Assembly: GCA_963826975.1 (NCBI GenBank)
Contig: CAWGZJ010000007.1
Coordinates: forward strand, 124,001-188,000
DNA length: 64,000 nt
DNA from: Palsa-883 sp963826975
GTDB taxonomy: Bacteria > Pseudomonadota > Alphaproteobacteria > Acetobacterales > Acetobacteraceae
Direction of reading: 5' to 3'
Part shown: positions 50,635 through 58,706 of the stretch, piece by piece
How positions within the stretch are numbered: the first letter of the stretch is position 1
Layout: each line of letters opens with the position of its first letter
Notes under the pieces: generated by a model
Told to the model about the DNA's origin: nothing
Seen by the model: only the letters and a program-made list of their open reading frames with translations
The model's database searches: none
Position numbers and translations under genes: made by a program

Positions 50635-51480
50635 TCAGCGCGCCGTGGCCAGGCGTGTCGTCGCGCCGCGCCACAGCCGCATCGCCGCGGCCAGCAGTAC
50701 CACGCCCAACCCCACCAGCGCGACCCAATGGGCTGGGCGCAGGCCGAACCGCACGTTCTCGTTCGCCGCCAGGACGCGCCATGGATTGATGCCGGTGGTC
50801 ACCGCGTACCAGCCGAACTCGATCCAGACAGTGGCGACCGCCGCGACGACACCCAATGCGACCAGCGTGACAAGTTTGCGCTGCCACGCTGCCGGCACCA
50901 CGCGCCAGGCCATCAGCCAGACGAAGAAGCCGGTGACCATCATCGCCTCGCTGACGATCGCCTTGGACTGGATGCAGTAATGCAACAGCCCCAGCACGGC
51001 GATGCCGTATAACGTGCGATGTAACGACTTCCAGCGCTTCCCGAGCCGGCGCACTGCCGCGTCGGTGGAGGTCGCGCCCAGCACCGACAGCCCGACCAGC
51101 GCGATGAAGCCGATCGTCAGGTAGAAACGATGGACGATCTCCGAGACGACCGTCGGCAGCCGGAAATTCTGGTCCACGATGTAGAGGCTGAAATGCGCCA
51201 GCCCATAGGCCAGCGCCGCCACCCCGATCATGCGGCGCACCAGCAGCAGTTTCGGCCAGTCGAACACCGCGCGGGCCGGGGTGACCGCCAGCGAGATCAT
51301 CATCAGCCGCACCATCCATAGCCCGGTGCCGTGGATCACCTCGATCACCGGCCTGCCGCCGAGTGTCCCGGTCGCCCACCAGAACGCCAGCACCGCGCCG
51401 GGCACGAACAGCGCCGGCAGCACGGCGGCCTTGATCGGGATCAACCGCCCGTGCCGGTCACGCCATGGCGGTCGCATCAT
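50635..51480 (-). CDS. msrQ: Sulfoxide reductase heme-binding subunit (MsrQ/YedZ family)
   Basis: 281 residues with about six membrane helices, of the ferric-reductase-like transmembrane family. Conserved heme-ligand histidines lie in YGLAHFSLYIVDQNF, SEIVHRFYLTIGF and KSLHRTLYGIAVLGLLHYCIQSK. MsrQ passes electrons to the periplasmic molybdoprotein MsrP, which repairs oxidised methionine. No msrP gene is present here. Its ATG overlaps the stop of the upstream secreted-protein gene by 4 bases. Confidence 0.88.
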   Translation of the reverse strand: MMRPPWRDRHGRLIPIKAAVLPALFVPGAVLAFWWATGTLGGRPVIEVIHGTGLWMVRLMMISLAVTPARAVFDWPKLLLVRRMIGVAALAYGLAHFSLYIVDQNFRLPTVVSEIVHRFYLTIGFIALVGLSVLGATSTDAAVRRLGKRWKSLHRTLYGIAVLGLLHYCIQSKAIVSEAMMVTGFFVWLMAWRVVPAAWQRKLVTLVALGVVAAVATVWIEFGWYAVTTGINPWRVLAANENVRFGLRPAHWVALVGLGVVLLAAAMRLWRGATTRLATAR

Positions 51481-52136
51481 CTAGAGCTCGGCGTTTGAGG
51501 TCTCGGCGATTGGGCTCCCGACGGCTTGGGACCCAGCCATCGGCGCGTGTAGCCGGCGGGCACGCGGAACAGGTCTGCGTCCAGCGGACCGTACTGCACC
51601 GTCTCGGCGCTAAGCAGCGTCCGCCCGCCGGAGCGGGCACGCAACAGCACGCCATCGGCGGTCAGGCAGAGCCGCGCCGCCTCGCCCGCCGCGTCGGTCA
51701 TGTCCCACTCGGTGCAGGCCAGGCCGGCGACGGTGTCCTCGCCGCGCCGCACGGCGTCGGCGGCGGCGCCGTCCGGCATCCCTGTCACATTATCTGGCGC
51801 CGCCATCTCGATCACCGTCTTGTCCGCCATTCGAACCGTGCTCATGCGTCGCGCGGCAAGGTCGATAATTACATACAGGCCGGCGGTCGGCGGATCGACC
51901 CGCAACGCCTGCGTCGCGGCATTCCAACGCAGCCGCTCGTGCAGGGTGGTCCCACCGTCGGCGTTCTGGCCGCCGGCGTTCGGGCCACCTGCGTTCGGGC
52001 CAGCTGCGTCCGGGCCACCGGCGTCGAGGATGTAGATCACGTCGACATCATGGACCGGGCGCAGCAGCGGATGGTCGCCCGGCGCGGCGCCGCACAGCAA
52101 CACCGCGAACGCGGCGACAGCGATCCGCCGGCCCAT
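51477..52136 (-). CDS. Secreted protein of unknown function, coupled to msrQ
   Basis: 219 residues from the ATG at 52136 (a GTG directly before it is an alternative). Signal peptide at about 1-19 (AVAAFAVLLCGAAPG), then VDVIYILDAGG. A short GGPNAGGPNAGGQNADGG low-complexity stretch (about 42-60) comes from a DNA repeat. The body is beta-rich (YVIIDLAARRMSTVRMADKTVIEM, GLACTEWDM, GVLLRARSGGRTLLSA) and resembles periplasmic proteins of the DUF4412 sort. Coupling to msrQ suggests a periplasmic redox-linked role (inference). Confidence 0.75.
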   Translation of the reverse strand: MGRRIAVAAFAVLLCGAAPGDHPLLRPVHDVDVIYILDAGGPDAAGPNAGGPNAGGQNADGGTTLHERLRWNAATQALRVDPPTAGLYVIIDLAARRMSTVRMADKTVIEMAAPDNVTGMPDGAAADAVRRGEDTVAGLACTEWDMTDAAGEAARLCLTADGVLLRARSGGRTLLSAETVQYGPLDADLFRVPAGYTRRWLGPKPSGAQSPRPQTPSSR

Positions 52137-52201
52137 CACGCGGGGGCCATCACGCGGGCGCCATCAGGTGTGCGCCACCATGTGTGCGCCATCATGTGCG
52201 C
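52134..52201. repeat. Five copies of a 14-bp unit across a gene junction
   Basis: Units such as CATCACGCGGGCGC follow each other at 52134, 52148, 52162, 52176 and (shortened) 52190. The block includes the start codon of the secreted protein on the minus strand and the aat stop codon, so each unit offers an alternative ATG or GTG. Confidence 0.88.
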
Positions 52202-52860
52202 AACTGGCCGGCCAGCGCGCGAAACTCCGCTTCCAGCGCCTGTGGCGGCGGCGCCGGCAGCCAGCGCGCGGGTGCCTCCAGCCCTGCGATCAGACGTTCG
52301 CGATAGGCTTGCCGCGGTATTTCCTCAGCACCGAACTGCGACAGGTGCTCGGTGACGAACTGGGTGTCCAGCAGGTGGAATCCGCCCAGGCGCAGACGCG
52401 CCACAAGGTGGACCAGCGCGGTCTTGGAGGCGTCGCGCGCAAAGCTGAACATGCTCTCGCCGAAGAACACGCCGCCGATTGCCACGCCGTAGAGTCCGCC
52501 GACCAGTTCCCCATCGCGCCGGCATTCGACCGAGTGCGCGTAACCCATGCGGTGCAATTCGGTAAACAGGTCCTCGATCTGCGGGCTGATCCAGGTGTCC
52601 ACTCGCCCGGGCTGCGCGGTGGCACAACCGGCGATGGTGGCAGGGAAGTCGAGGTCGGCATGGACCTCGAAGGCGTCCGACAGGACCGTGCGCAACAGGC
52701 GCCTGGGCAGGTGGAAGCGATCCAGCGGCAAGACGCCGCGGCGCTCCGGGTCCAGCCAGAAGAGCCGGCCGCCGTGCCGGGTCTCCGCCATCGGGAACAA
52801 CCCATGGCGATAGGCACGCAGGACCAGTTCGGGCGTGATCTCGAGGACTCGGCGGGACAT
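52192..52860 (-). CDS. aat: Leucyl/phenylalanyl-tRNA--protein transferase
   Basis: 222 residues, full length. Family features: ITPELVLRAYRHGLFPMAE (about 8-26), FWLDPERRGVLPLDRFHLPRRL, DTWISPQIEDLFTELHRMGYAHSVECRRDGELVGGLYGVAIGGVFFGESMFS (about 88-139), and LLDTQFVTEHLSQFGA. It adds Leu or Phe to N-terminal Arg/Lys of proteins, marking them for ClpS/ClpAP. It is the clearest housekeeping gene of the window. The secreted-protein gene follows 55 bases downstream through the 14-bp tandem repeat. Confidence 0.96.
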   Translation of the reverse strand: MSRRVLEITPELVLRAYRHGLFPMAETRHGGRLFWLDPERRGVLPLDRFHLPRRLLRTVLSDAFEVHADLDFPATIAGCATAQPGRVDTWISPQIEDLFTELHRMGYAHSVECRRDGELVGGLYGVAIGGVFFGESMFSFARDASKTALVHLVARLRLGGFHLLDTQFVTEHLSQFGAEEIPRQAYRERLIAGLEAPARWLPAPPPQALEAEFRALAGQLRT

Positions 52861-53049
52861 GGCGGTAGTGTGGGGAGGCTGGGGCCGGGACGGAAGAGCG
52901 AAAGCACGCTGTTGATCGAGGCGGGGTTGATCGAAGCGGGGCCGATGGGATGCCGTGGGGTCCCCATAGGCATCCGGATAAGGGGGGGGTCCCCAAAAAA
53001 GCTCCGCTCCGGGGCGCGCGGAGGCAGCCCGAAGCGCCGGCGGGGCGCC

Positions 53050-54276
53050 TTATGAAAACAGCAAGTGGGGCTGGCCGCCCTCGATCGTGGTGCTGATGTG
53101 CGCCGCCGCCGTCGTGGCGAACATTCCGGTGACCACCACGCCGCGCTCGCCGGTCGGATCGGTGATCGCCACGGCATTGTCCTGCGCCAGCGCGGCGTTG
53201 CCGCCGAGGAACAGGTCGCTGACCGTGTAGGTGCCGGAGCCGGCCAGCAGCGCGATGTCCAGGTGGTCGCGGCCGAGGATGAAATTGGCGATCAGCGTCA
53301 CGCCGCTGGCGTCCGAGTCCGAGATCTTCGCGGCGCCGCCACCGGTCGGATTGAGCTGCACGAAGTCGCCGCCTTGCGCGGCCGTTGCCGCGCCCCACCC
53401 GGCGACCGTCGCGGAGTTGATGAAGGTCAGGGTGGCCTCGCCGCCATTCAGATAGAGATTGGACGATATCGCATCCTGCAACACGATCGTGTTGCCGCCG
53501 TGGTTGTCGTAGAAGTCCAGCAACGACGTGGAACCATCGGTGAGCAAAGGCGTGCCGTTGTAGACGGTGGTCGCGGCATCTTGGCCGTTCCCCGGTCCGA
53601 TGAGCAACTGATCGCCGTCGTGGCTGGCCTGGTAGGTAAACGTCGACTCGCTCGTGGTGCCGACCGGGGCGACGGGCGCCAGGTAGAACAGGACATGACC
53701 GCTGTCGCCGGTGGCCTGCGACATATCGAAGTCGCCGCGCTGGGCCTGGTACGCCGCCACCATTGCGCCGGCACCGATGATCTGGACGTTGGTGTCCTCG
53801 AAATTCGAGATGAGGACGGTACTGATCCCCGGCGTGTTGGCGGTGTTGAGCGACAGCTCATAGTTCTTGATCAGGCCCCAATCGCTCGGGTTGAGGCTGT
53901 CGATCAGGGTCCCGGTCGTGGTGTTGAGCGAGAAGTTGTTGGCACCGTAGCCTGGTGTGGCCGGATTGCCGTTCCAGTTGAACACGGCGGCGTTGGTCGT
54001 GCTGTAGAGGGATGTGGCACTGGCCGCCATGCTGGCGAACTTCGATGTAAGGTCGAGTTCGTCGGAGCCGAGGGCGGATCCGGTGTTCAACACGTCGGTC
54101 GGCACCTCTGCGATGCTGTCGCCCAGATCGAAGGCCGACACGGGCACCTGGGAACCGGTGTTGCCGGCCGCGTAGAGGGCGACGTCGGAATGCGGCCCCG
54201 ACCAATTCGTCAACGCGCCGCTGCCGGCCGCACACGTGCCGATGAATTGATACGAGTCCATAATGTTGGTGGCCAT
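53050..54276 (-). CDS. Secreted or surface protein of unknown function, beta-helix-like
   Basis: 408 residues from the ATG at 54276 (GAGGAACAG directly upstream). Not assigned. Rich in Thr, Ala, Asn, Gly and Asp and poor in Lys/Cys, no classical signal peptide. The C-terminal half contains short beta repeats of the kind FYDNHGGNTIVLQDAISSNLYLNGGEATLTF and LLAGSGTYTVSDLFLGG, resembling type I-secreted or autotransporter-like proteins of Acetobacteraceae. Secretion through a C-terminal signal is therefore possible, but no RTX nonapeptide is present. Ends 189 bases before aat. Confidence 0.65.
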   Translation of the reverse strand: MATNIMDSYQFIGTCAAGSGALTNWSGPHSDVALYAAGNTGSQVPVSAFDLGDSIAEVPTDVLNTGSALGSDELDLTSKFASMAASATSLYSTTNAAVFNWNGNPATPGYGANNFSLNTTTGTLIDSLNPSDWGLIKNYELSLNTANTPGISTVLISNFEDTNVQIIGAGAMVAAYQAQRGDFDMSQATGDSGHVLFYLAPVAPVGTTSESTFTYQASHDGDQLLIGPGNGQDAATTVYNGTPLLTDGSTSLLDFYDNHGGNTIVLQDAISSNLYLNGGEATLTFINSATVAGWGAATAAQGGDFVQLNPTGGGAAKISDSDASGVTLIANFILGRDHLDIALLAGSGTYTVSDLFLGGNAALAQDNAVAITDPTGERGVVVTGMFATTAAAHISTTIEGGQPHLLFS

Positions 54277-54721
54277 CTGTTCCTCACCAAGGCGCGGCGC
54301 CGCGCGATGGGGCAGTTACGCTGGGAGGTCGTTAATATGCTGTGAACCGCGTTTCGCGGCCGAATGAACCGCCAAGACGCCATATGTGGACGGCCCCTGG
54401 CTTGCAAGAGAGTTCGGGTCGCGGATCGGATCGCTTGCGCTCATATGTCCGGTTTCGGCGCCCTGAGCGGACGCTGCCGAGCTGGTTTCCGCGACGCGCA
54501 TTCCAAACAAGGCGGCGGCATTGAATGCCGTGGCGTCTTTCGGAGTGTTGCGCGTCTGGGATCGACCGATCACACCCTCTCTTCCTTCTCTGGCAAGTTC
54601 CGGCTTTGGCGTGTGGCGATGGCTCGCCGCCCGCCAAACGGCAAGTTCAGTTTCTTGGTTCGACCGAGCGCCGTTTCTCCGTCCCGACCGCATTGCTGGC
54701 AGAGCGCCGCGCGCAGACGCG

Positions 54722-54780
54722 GTCAAGGAGCGCTCCGCGCCGCGGCGCGGTCGCGCCGCGGCGCCGCAGGCGTCCTTGAC
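54722..54780. ncRNA. Structured region in the IS non-coding end (guide RNA or terminator candidate)
   Basis: A nested hairpin lies 49 bases beyond the transposase stop: outer stem GTCAAGGA/TCCTTGAC and inner perfect 13-bp arms 54737-54749 and 54752-54764 (GCGCCGCGGCGCG and complement). It may be part of the element's guide RNA or stop transposase transcription. The guide RNA boundaries cannot be read from sequence alone. Confidence 0.4.
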
Positions 54781-54828
54781 GGCGGCGAGCACGGCGCGAG
54801 GCTGGTGCGGTCGGGGCGATCAGGAGGC

Positions 54829-55893
54829 TCATGCCGCCTGCTTGCGCATTTCGGGGTTCGCCGGATTTGGTTGCGGTTGAGCCTTGCGCGGATCGTAGTG
54901 TTGGCCGCTGACCATCAACTTCCAGGCGATGCGGGCTGTCTTGTTGGCGAGCGCCACCGCGGCCAGTTTGGGCGGCTTGCGCTTGAGCAGCTCAGCAAGC
55001 CAGGGCGAGGGTGGGCGGGATTTGGCTTGCCGGATGACGGCGGTGGCGCCGCAGACCAGAAGCGTGCGCAACGTCTCGTCGCCGGCGCGGGTAATCACGC
55101 CCAGCTTGAGCTTGCCGGCGGTGGAGTGATCCTTTGGCGTCAGTCCAATCGAGGCCGCGAAGTCGCGTCCGCAGCGGAACGTCTCGGGATGGCTGACTTT
55201 GGCGACGAGGGCCGCGGCGGTCACCGGTCCGATCGCCGGCACTTCGGCCAACCTTAGGCTCTGCTCGTTGCTGCGGTGGAACGCCATCAGCCTGGCGTCG
55301 AGCTCGGTGACCTGGGCATTGGCGTGCCGATACTGCCCGACAAGGACCAGGAACATCTCCCTGGCGAGAGGCGGGATCGTGACGTCCTGCGCGATCTGCT
55401 CGGCCAGCAGCTCGATCCGCGCAAGACCCTTGGGCGCCACCAGCCCGAACTCCGCGGCATGGCCTCTGATCGCGTTGCTCACCTGCGTGCGGCGGCGCAG
55501 CAAGGCCTCGCGCACCCCGATCAGCATCTGGGCGGCCTGTTGCTCCACCGTCTTCGCCGCAACGAACCGCTGCTTCACCTTCGGCCGGCTCATCGCCTCG
55601 CAGATGGCCTCGGCATCGGCCGCATCGTTCTTGCCGCGGTCGACGTAGGGCTTGACGTATTGCGGCGGGATGAGCACCACCTTGTGTCCCAGCGCCGCAA
55701 GCTGGCGCGCCCAGTAATGCGATGCGCCGCACGCTTCCATGCCGATCACCGTCGGCTCGAGCTTGGCAAAGAACCCAAGCACCTGATGCCGGCGCAGCTT
55801 CCGCCGCAGCACCGGCATCTCGTTCTCGTCTACCCCATGCAGCTGAAAAACATGCTTGGACGTGTCCATACCGATGCGGATAATCTTGCTCAC
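54829..55893 (-). CDS. IS110-family (IS1111 group) DEDD transposase
   Basis: 354 residues from a GTG at 55893 with AAAGGAG seven bases upstream; the open frame before it is non-coding. The RuvC-like N-terminal domain carries the DEDD acids: IGMDTSKH (Asp about 9), IGMEACGASHYW (Glu about 49), KNDAADAEAI (Asp-x2-Asp about 89-92). The C-terminal transposase_20 domain has EVPAIGPVTAAALVAKV and FAASIGLTPKDHSTAGKLKLGVITRAGDETLR, with the catalytic serine expected in this region. It is full length, with no frameshift, so the element may still move. Confidence 0.95.
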   Translation of the reverse strand: MSKIIRIGMDTSKHVFQLHGVDENEMPVLRRKLRRHQVLGFFAKLEPTVIGMEACGASHYWARQLAALGHKVVLIPPQYVKPYVDRGKNDAADAEAICEAMSRPKVKQRFVAAKTVEQQAAQMLIGVREALLRRRTQVSNAIRGHAAEFGLVAPKGLARIELLAEQIAQDVTIPPLAREMFLVLVGQYRHANAQVTELDARLMAFHRSNEQSLRLAEVPAIGPVTAAALVAKVSHPETFRCGRDFAASIGLTPKDHSTAGKLKLGVITRAGDETLRTLLVCGATAVIRQAKSRPPSPWLAELLKRKPPKLAAVALANKTARIAWKLMVSGQHYDPRKAQPQPNPANPEMRKQAA

Positions 55894-56174
55894 GGACGGC
55901 TCCTTTGTTTGAGGGTCTTCAACGACCTCAATCTGGCACATGCGATGCCGTCGGGGCCGTCCACCCCAACAAGGCGCCAAGAAGAGTTGGGGATCGGGAG
56001 GGATCGGGTGACGGGTCATCCGATCCCCACTCTTCTTGGCGCCTTGGCGTCTTGGCGGTTCACCTTCTCGTCGCGAACCGCAGAAAAGTGCGAATTTCAA
56101 ATGCGATTGCGCTGGCCTTCACATCATGCCGGCGCCCGGGGCGGCATGACGCGGATAGCGGCCGGCGCGTCAAT

Positions 56175-56190
56175 GTTTAGGGCCGTTGGT
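56175..56190. repeat. GATACC-family half-site
   Basis: Read on the minus strand: GATACCAACGGCCCTAAA. It matches one arm of the hairpins at 12124 and 50059 but lacks a partner arm. It lies just outside the kinase gene stop codon. Confidence 0.6.
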
Positions 56191-56191
56191 A

Positions 56192-58477
56192 TCAGCCGGG
56201 GACCGTGGCTCGGTTTTCGGAGAGCGCTGCCTCGATCTGGGTGGCCAACTGGGACGGCAGGAAGGGTTTGCGCACCAGCCGATACCGTCGCAGCGCGCCG
56301 GTGATCTCCTCGGGGTCGGTGTAGCCCGACATGAACAGGATGGTCAGCCGCGATCGCACGCCCCGGGCGAGCCGCGCCAACTCGGCGCCGTTCATCGCCG
56401 GCATCACCACATCGGTCAGCAGCACCTCGATCTGGCTGTCGCAGCGCAACATGTCGAGTGCCTCGGCCCCGCCGCCGGCTTCCCGGACGTCGTAACCAAG
56501 GTCGCACAGCACGTCCACGGTGGTGGCGCGCACCGCCGGATCGTCGTCCACCACCAGCACGGTGCCCAGCACGGGTCCCAGCACTGTTGTGCCCAGCGCT
56601 GTTGTGCCCAGCACTGGGCCATCACTGGCGTCGAGGCCGGAGGTTGACGGCACGTGTGGCGACGGCGCGGGGGGCGGCGGCGCGGGCAGCTCCTGCATGA
56701 CGGTGGCGCGCGGCAGGTAGACGGTGACGGCCGTGCCGACGCCGGGGGCGCTTTCGATCCGCATGCCGCCGCCCGATTGCCGCGCCGTTCCGTAGACTTG
56801 TGACAGGCCCAGCCCCGACCCCGACCCGGGCGGCTTGGTGGTGAAGAACGGCTCGAAGGCCCGCGCCAGGACATCCGCGCTCATCCCGACGCCGTTGTCG
56901 CGCACCGTGACCGCGACATATTCACCCTCGACAGGCTCGCTCTCACGTCGCGGCGGACCGACCGGCGCGTTGGCGGTCTCGATGGTCAGGACCCCGCCTC
57001 GCGGCATCGCGTCGCGGGCGTTGATGGTCAGGTTCAGCACCACCAACTCGACCTGCGTCGCATCGGCCATCGCCGGCCACAGATCGGGCGCCGGCCAGGT
57101 TTCAATGCGGACCGCGCTGCCGAGCGCGCTTTTCAGCAGATCCTGCATGCCGGCGACGACCGCGTTCAGATCGATCGGCCGCGGGACCAGCGGCTGGCGC
57201 CGGGCGAACGCCAGCAACTGACCGGTCAACGTGGCGCCGCGCTCCGCCGCCGAGCGCATCGCGGCAAGCAGGCCCTGGGAATGCGGGTCCGGCGGCACCG
57301 CGCTGGACAGCAGCTCGATGTTGCCCAGCACGACGGTCAGCAGGTTGTTGAAGTCGTGCGCGACGCCGCCGGTCAGCCGTCCGACGGCCTCGATCCGCTG
57401 GGCCTGGCGCAGCGCCGCCTCGGCCCGTTCACGCTCTTCCATCTGCTCGACCAGCCGGAGGTTGGCCAGCTCCGCGGCTTCCTTTGCGTTACGGAATTCG
57501 GCCAGCAATTTCTCGATCCGGCGCGACCGGCTGGCGAGCAGGAGCATCAGGGACACGGTGACCATGCAGATGAACAACGCGCCGAAGCCGAAGAACCAGG
57601 CCTGCCGGCGCCAGTCCCGCAGCACCTGCTGTTCGTCCACCGAAACGTTGACGGCGAGCGGGAAGGCCTTCAGGGCGCGGATCGCCAGCACTCGGTCCTG
57701 ACCGTCCAACGGGCTGTCCATGATCACCGTGCCGGCCATGGCGTGGGCCAGGATGTCCTTGAACGGCGGCATGTCGGCGTAGCTGGTGCCGATGACCGCG
57801 TCGTTGTGCGGATAGCGCGCCAGCACCGTGCCGTCGCGCAGGTGCAGCAGGATCGCGCCACCGTCGTGCAGCTCGACCGCTTGGTAGAAATCCTCGAAAT
57901 AGCGCGTGTCGATGCGCCCCGACGCGATGCCGGCGAAGCCGCCATCGGGCGTGTTGATCCGCCGGGTCATCAGCGCGGTCCACACCCCATCGGTTTCACG
58001 CAGCGGATCGCTGATCTGCAAGCCGGCGTCGGGATGGGCCGCGTGGAATGCCAGCGCGGCATGCAGCGCCCGCGGCACGTCGCCTTGCATCGGCGGGCCG
58101 GAAGCGAAAATGATGGTGCCGTCCTTGTCGGTGACGCAGACCCCACGGACCTGCCGCACACCCTCGACCCAATGGCGCAGCAGGTCGTCCATCACCGCGG
58201 CATGCGGCTGGGTGCCGGGCGGCAACTGCCGCAGGGCATCGATCGCGTTGCGCAGGATGAAGTCGACCGTTTCGGCGGCGCGGCCGGTCTGCTCGGCAAA
58301 CACCATGTCCAGGCGGGACATCTGCCGTTCGGTGTTGGCGATCGTGGCGTCGCGGACACGGACGAGCTGCTGCGCTGTGGCAGCAGCGATCAGCAGAGTG
58401 ACCGTGACTGCCGCGATCTGCAACGAACGGCTGACCGATGGCAGGTGACCTCGCTGCCGCCCCGACTCGCGTTCCAT
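56192..58477 (-). CDS. Hybrid sensor histidine kinase with receiver domain
   Basis: 761 residues from the ATG at 58477. Membrane helices at about 18-38 and 293-317 enclose a periplasmic dCache-like sensor (TDKDGTIIFASG, GGFAGIASGRID). A coiled region, HisKA with the phosphoacceptor in GGVAHDFNNLL (about His374), and HATPase motifs NLTINARDAM, DNGVGM, FEPFFTTKPPGSGSGLGLS follow. After a Pro-rich linker with a TTALGTTVLGPVLG repeat comes a receiver (about 640-755) with phosphoacceptor in LLTDVVMP and the conserved K in LVRKPF. No separate response regulator is adjacent; signal and output are unknown. Confidence 0.93.
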   Translation of the reverse strand: MERESGRQRGHLPSVSRSLQIAAVTVTLLIAAATAQQLVRVRDATIANTERQMSRLDMVFAEQTGRAAETVDFILRNAIDALRQLPPGTQPHAAVMDDLLRHWVEGVRQVRGVCVTDKDGTIIFASGPPMQGDVPRALHAALAFHAAHPDAGLQISDPLRETDGVWTALMTRRINTPDGGFAGIASGRIDTRYFEDFYQAVELHDGGAILLHLRDGTVLARYPHNDAVIGTSYADMPPFKDILAHAMAGTVIMDSPLDGQDRVLAIRALKAFPLAVNVSVDEQQVLRDWRRQAWFFGFGALFICMVTVSLMLLLASRSRRIEKLLAEFRNAKEAAELANLRLVEQMEERERAEAALRQAQRIEAVGRLTGGVAHDFNNLLTVVLGNIELLSSAVPPDPHSQGLLAAMRSAAERGATLTGQLLAFARRQPLVPRPIDLNAVVAGMQDLLKSALGSAVRIETWPAPDLWPAMADATQVELVVLNLTINARDAMPRGGVLTIETANAPVGPPRRESEPVEGEYVAVTVRDNGVGMSADVLARAFEPFFTTKPPGSGSGLGLSQVYGTARQSGGGMRIESAPGVGTAVTVYLPRATVMQELPAPPPPAPSPHVPSTSGLDASDGPVLGTTALGTTVLGPVLGTVLVVDDDPAVRATTVDVLCDLGYDVREAGGGAEALDMLRCDSQIEVLLTDVVMPAMNGAELARLARGVRSRLTILFMSGYTDPEEITGALRRYRLVRKPFLPSQLATQIEAALSENRATVPG

Positions 58478-58634
58478 CGACAATGCGGCTCCGACTGAAT
58501 TCCCCTGGGATTGTATTTGATTGTAGACGGATCGCGCCGCCGTGGATAATCACAGTTTATTGCGCAGGCGGGATTGTGGCGGGGTTGTGCGATGGCGCCG
58601 TCCGTGCCGTGGTGCCGGGCTTGTCCCTGCCACC

Positions 58635-58706
58635 CCGGATTTTCAGTCGAGCCCGGATTTTCAGTCGAGCCCGGGTTCTTGGTCGATCCCCAATTCTCAG
58701 TCGAGT
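58635..58706. repeat. Four tandem 18-bp units
   Basis: CCGGATTTTCAGTCGAGC is present twice without change (58635-58652, 58653-58670), then two diverged copies (58671-58688, 58689-58706). The last copy contains the stop codon of the ABC permease on the minus strand, so the array lies immediately after that gene. Confidence 0.9.

Larger units (their letters stand above)
54383..55971 (-). mobile_element. IS110-family element, IS1111 group, complete
   Basis: Length 1589 bp by reconstruction of the interrupted palindrome, with a 2-base (CA) ambiguity at the junctions. Subterminal inverted repeats of 12 bp (GTGGACGGCCCC) lie at 54386-54397 and, complementary, 55953-55964. They leave 3 bases outside at the transposase-3' end and 7 at the transposase-5' end, the offset described for IS1111-group elements. 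No flanking target duplication beyond CA. The 446-base non-coding stretch after the transposase is where such elements encode their guide (seek/bridge) RNA. Confidence 0.88.
54365..56062. repeat. Large palindrome interrupted by the IS element
   Basis: The left arm is 54365-54382 joined to 55972-55997; the right arm is 56020-56062, and the loop 55998-56019. Rejoined, the arms pair over 43 bases with one extra T. They begin TGAACCGCCAAGACGCCA and continue AGGCGCCAAGAAGAG. The insertion splits the left arm after GACGCCA. Confidence 0.85.

Noticed and set aside
55894..56100. N-terminal extension of the transposase up to 56100
   Set aside because: The extension crosses the element end and the target palindrome; the GTG at 55893 has a strong ribosome binding site and gives the usual IS110 N-terminus.
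58635..58706. Short repeat considered as CRISPR or coding repeat
   Set aside because: Units are adjacent, without spacers; the plus-strand frame across them has no start signal or homologue and overlaps the permease end.
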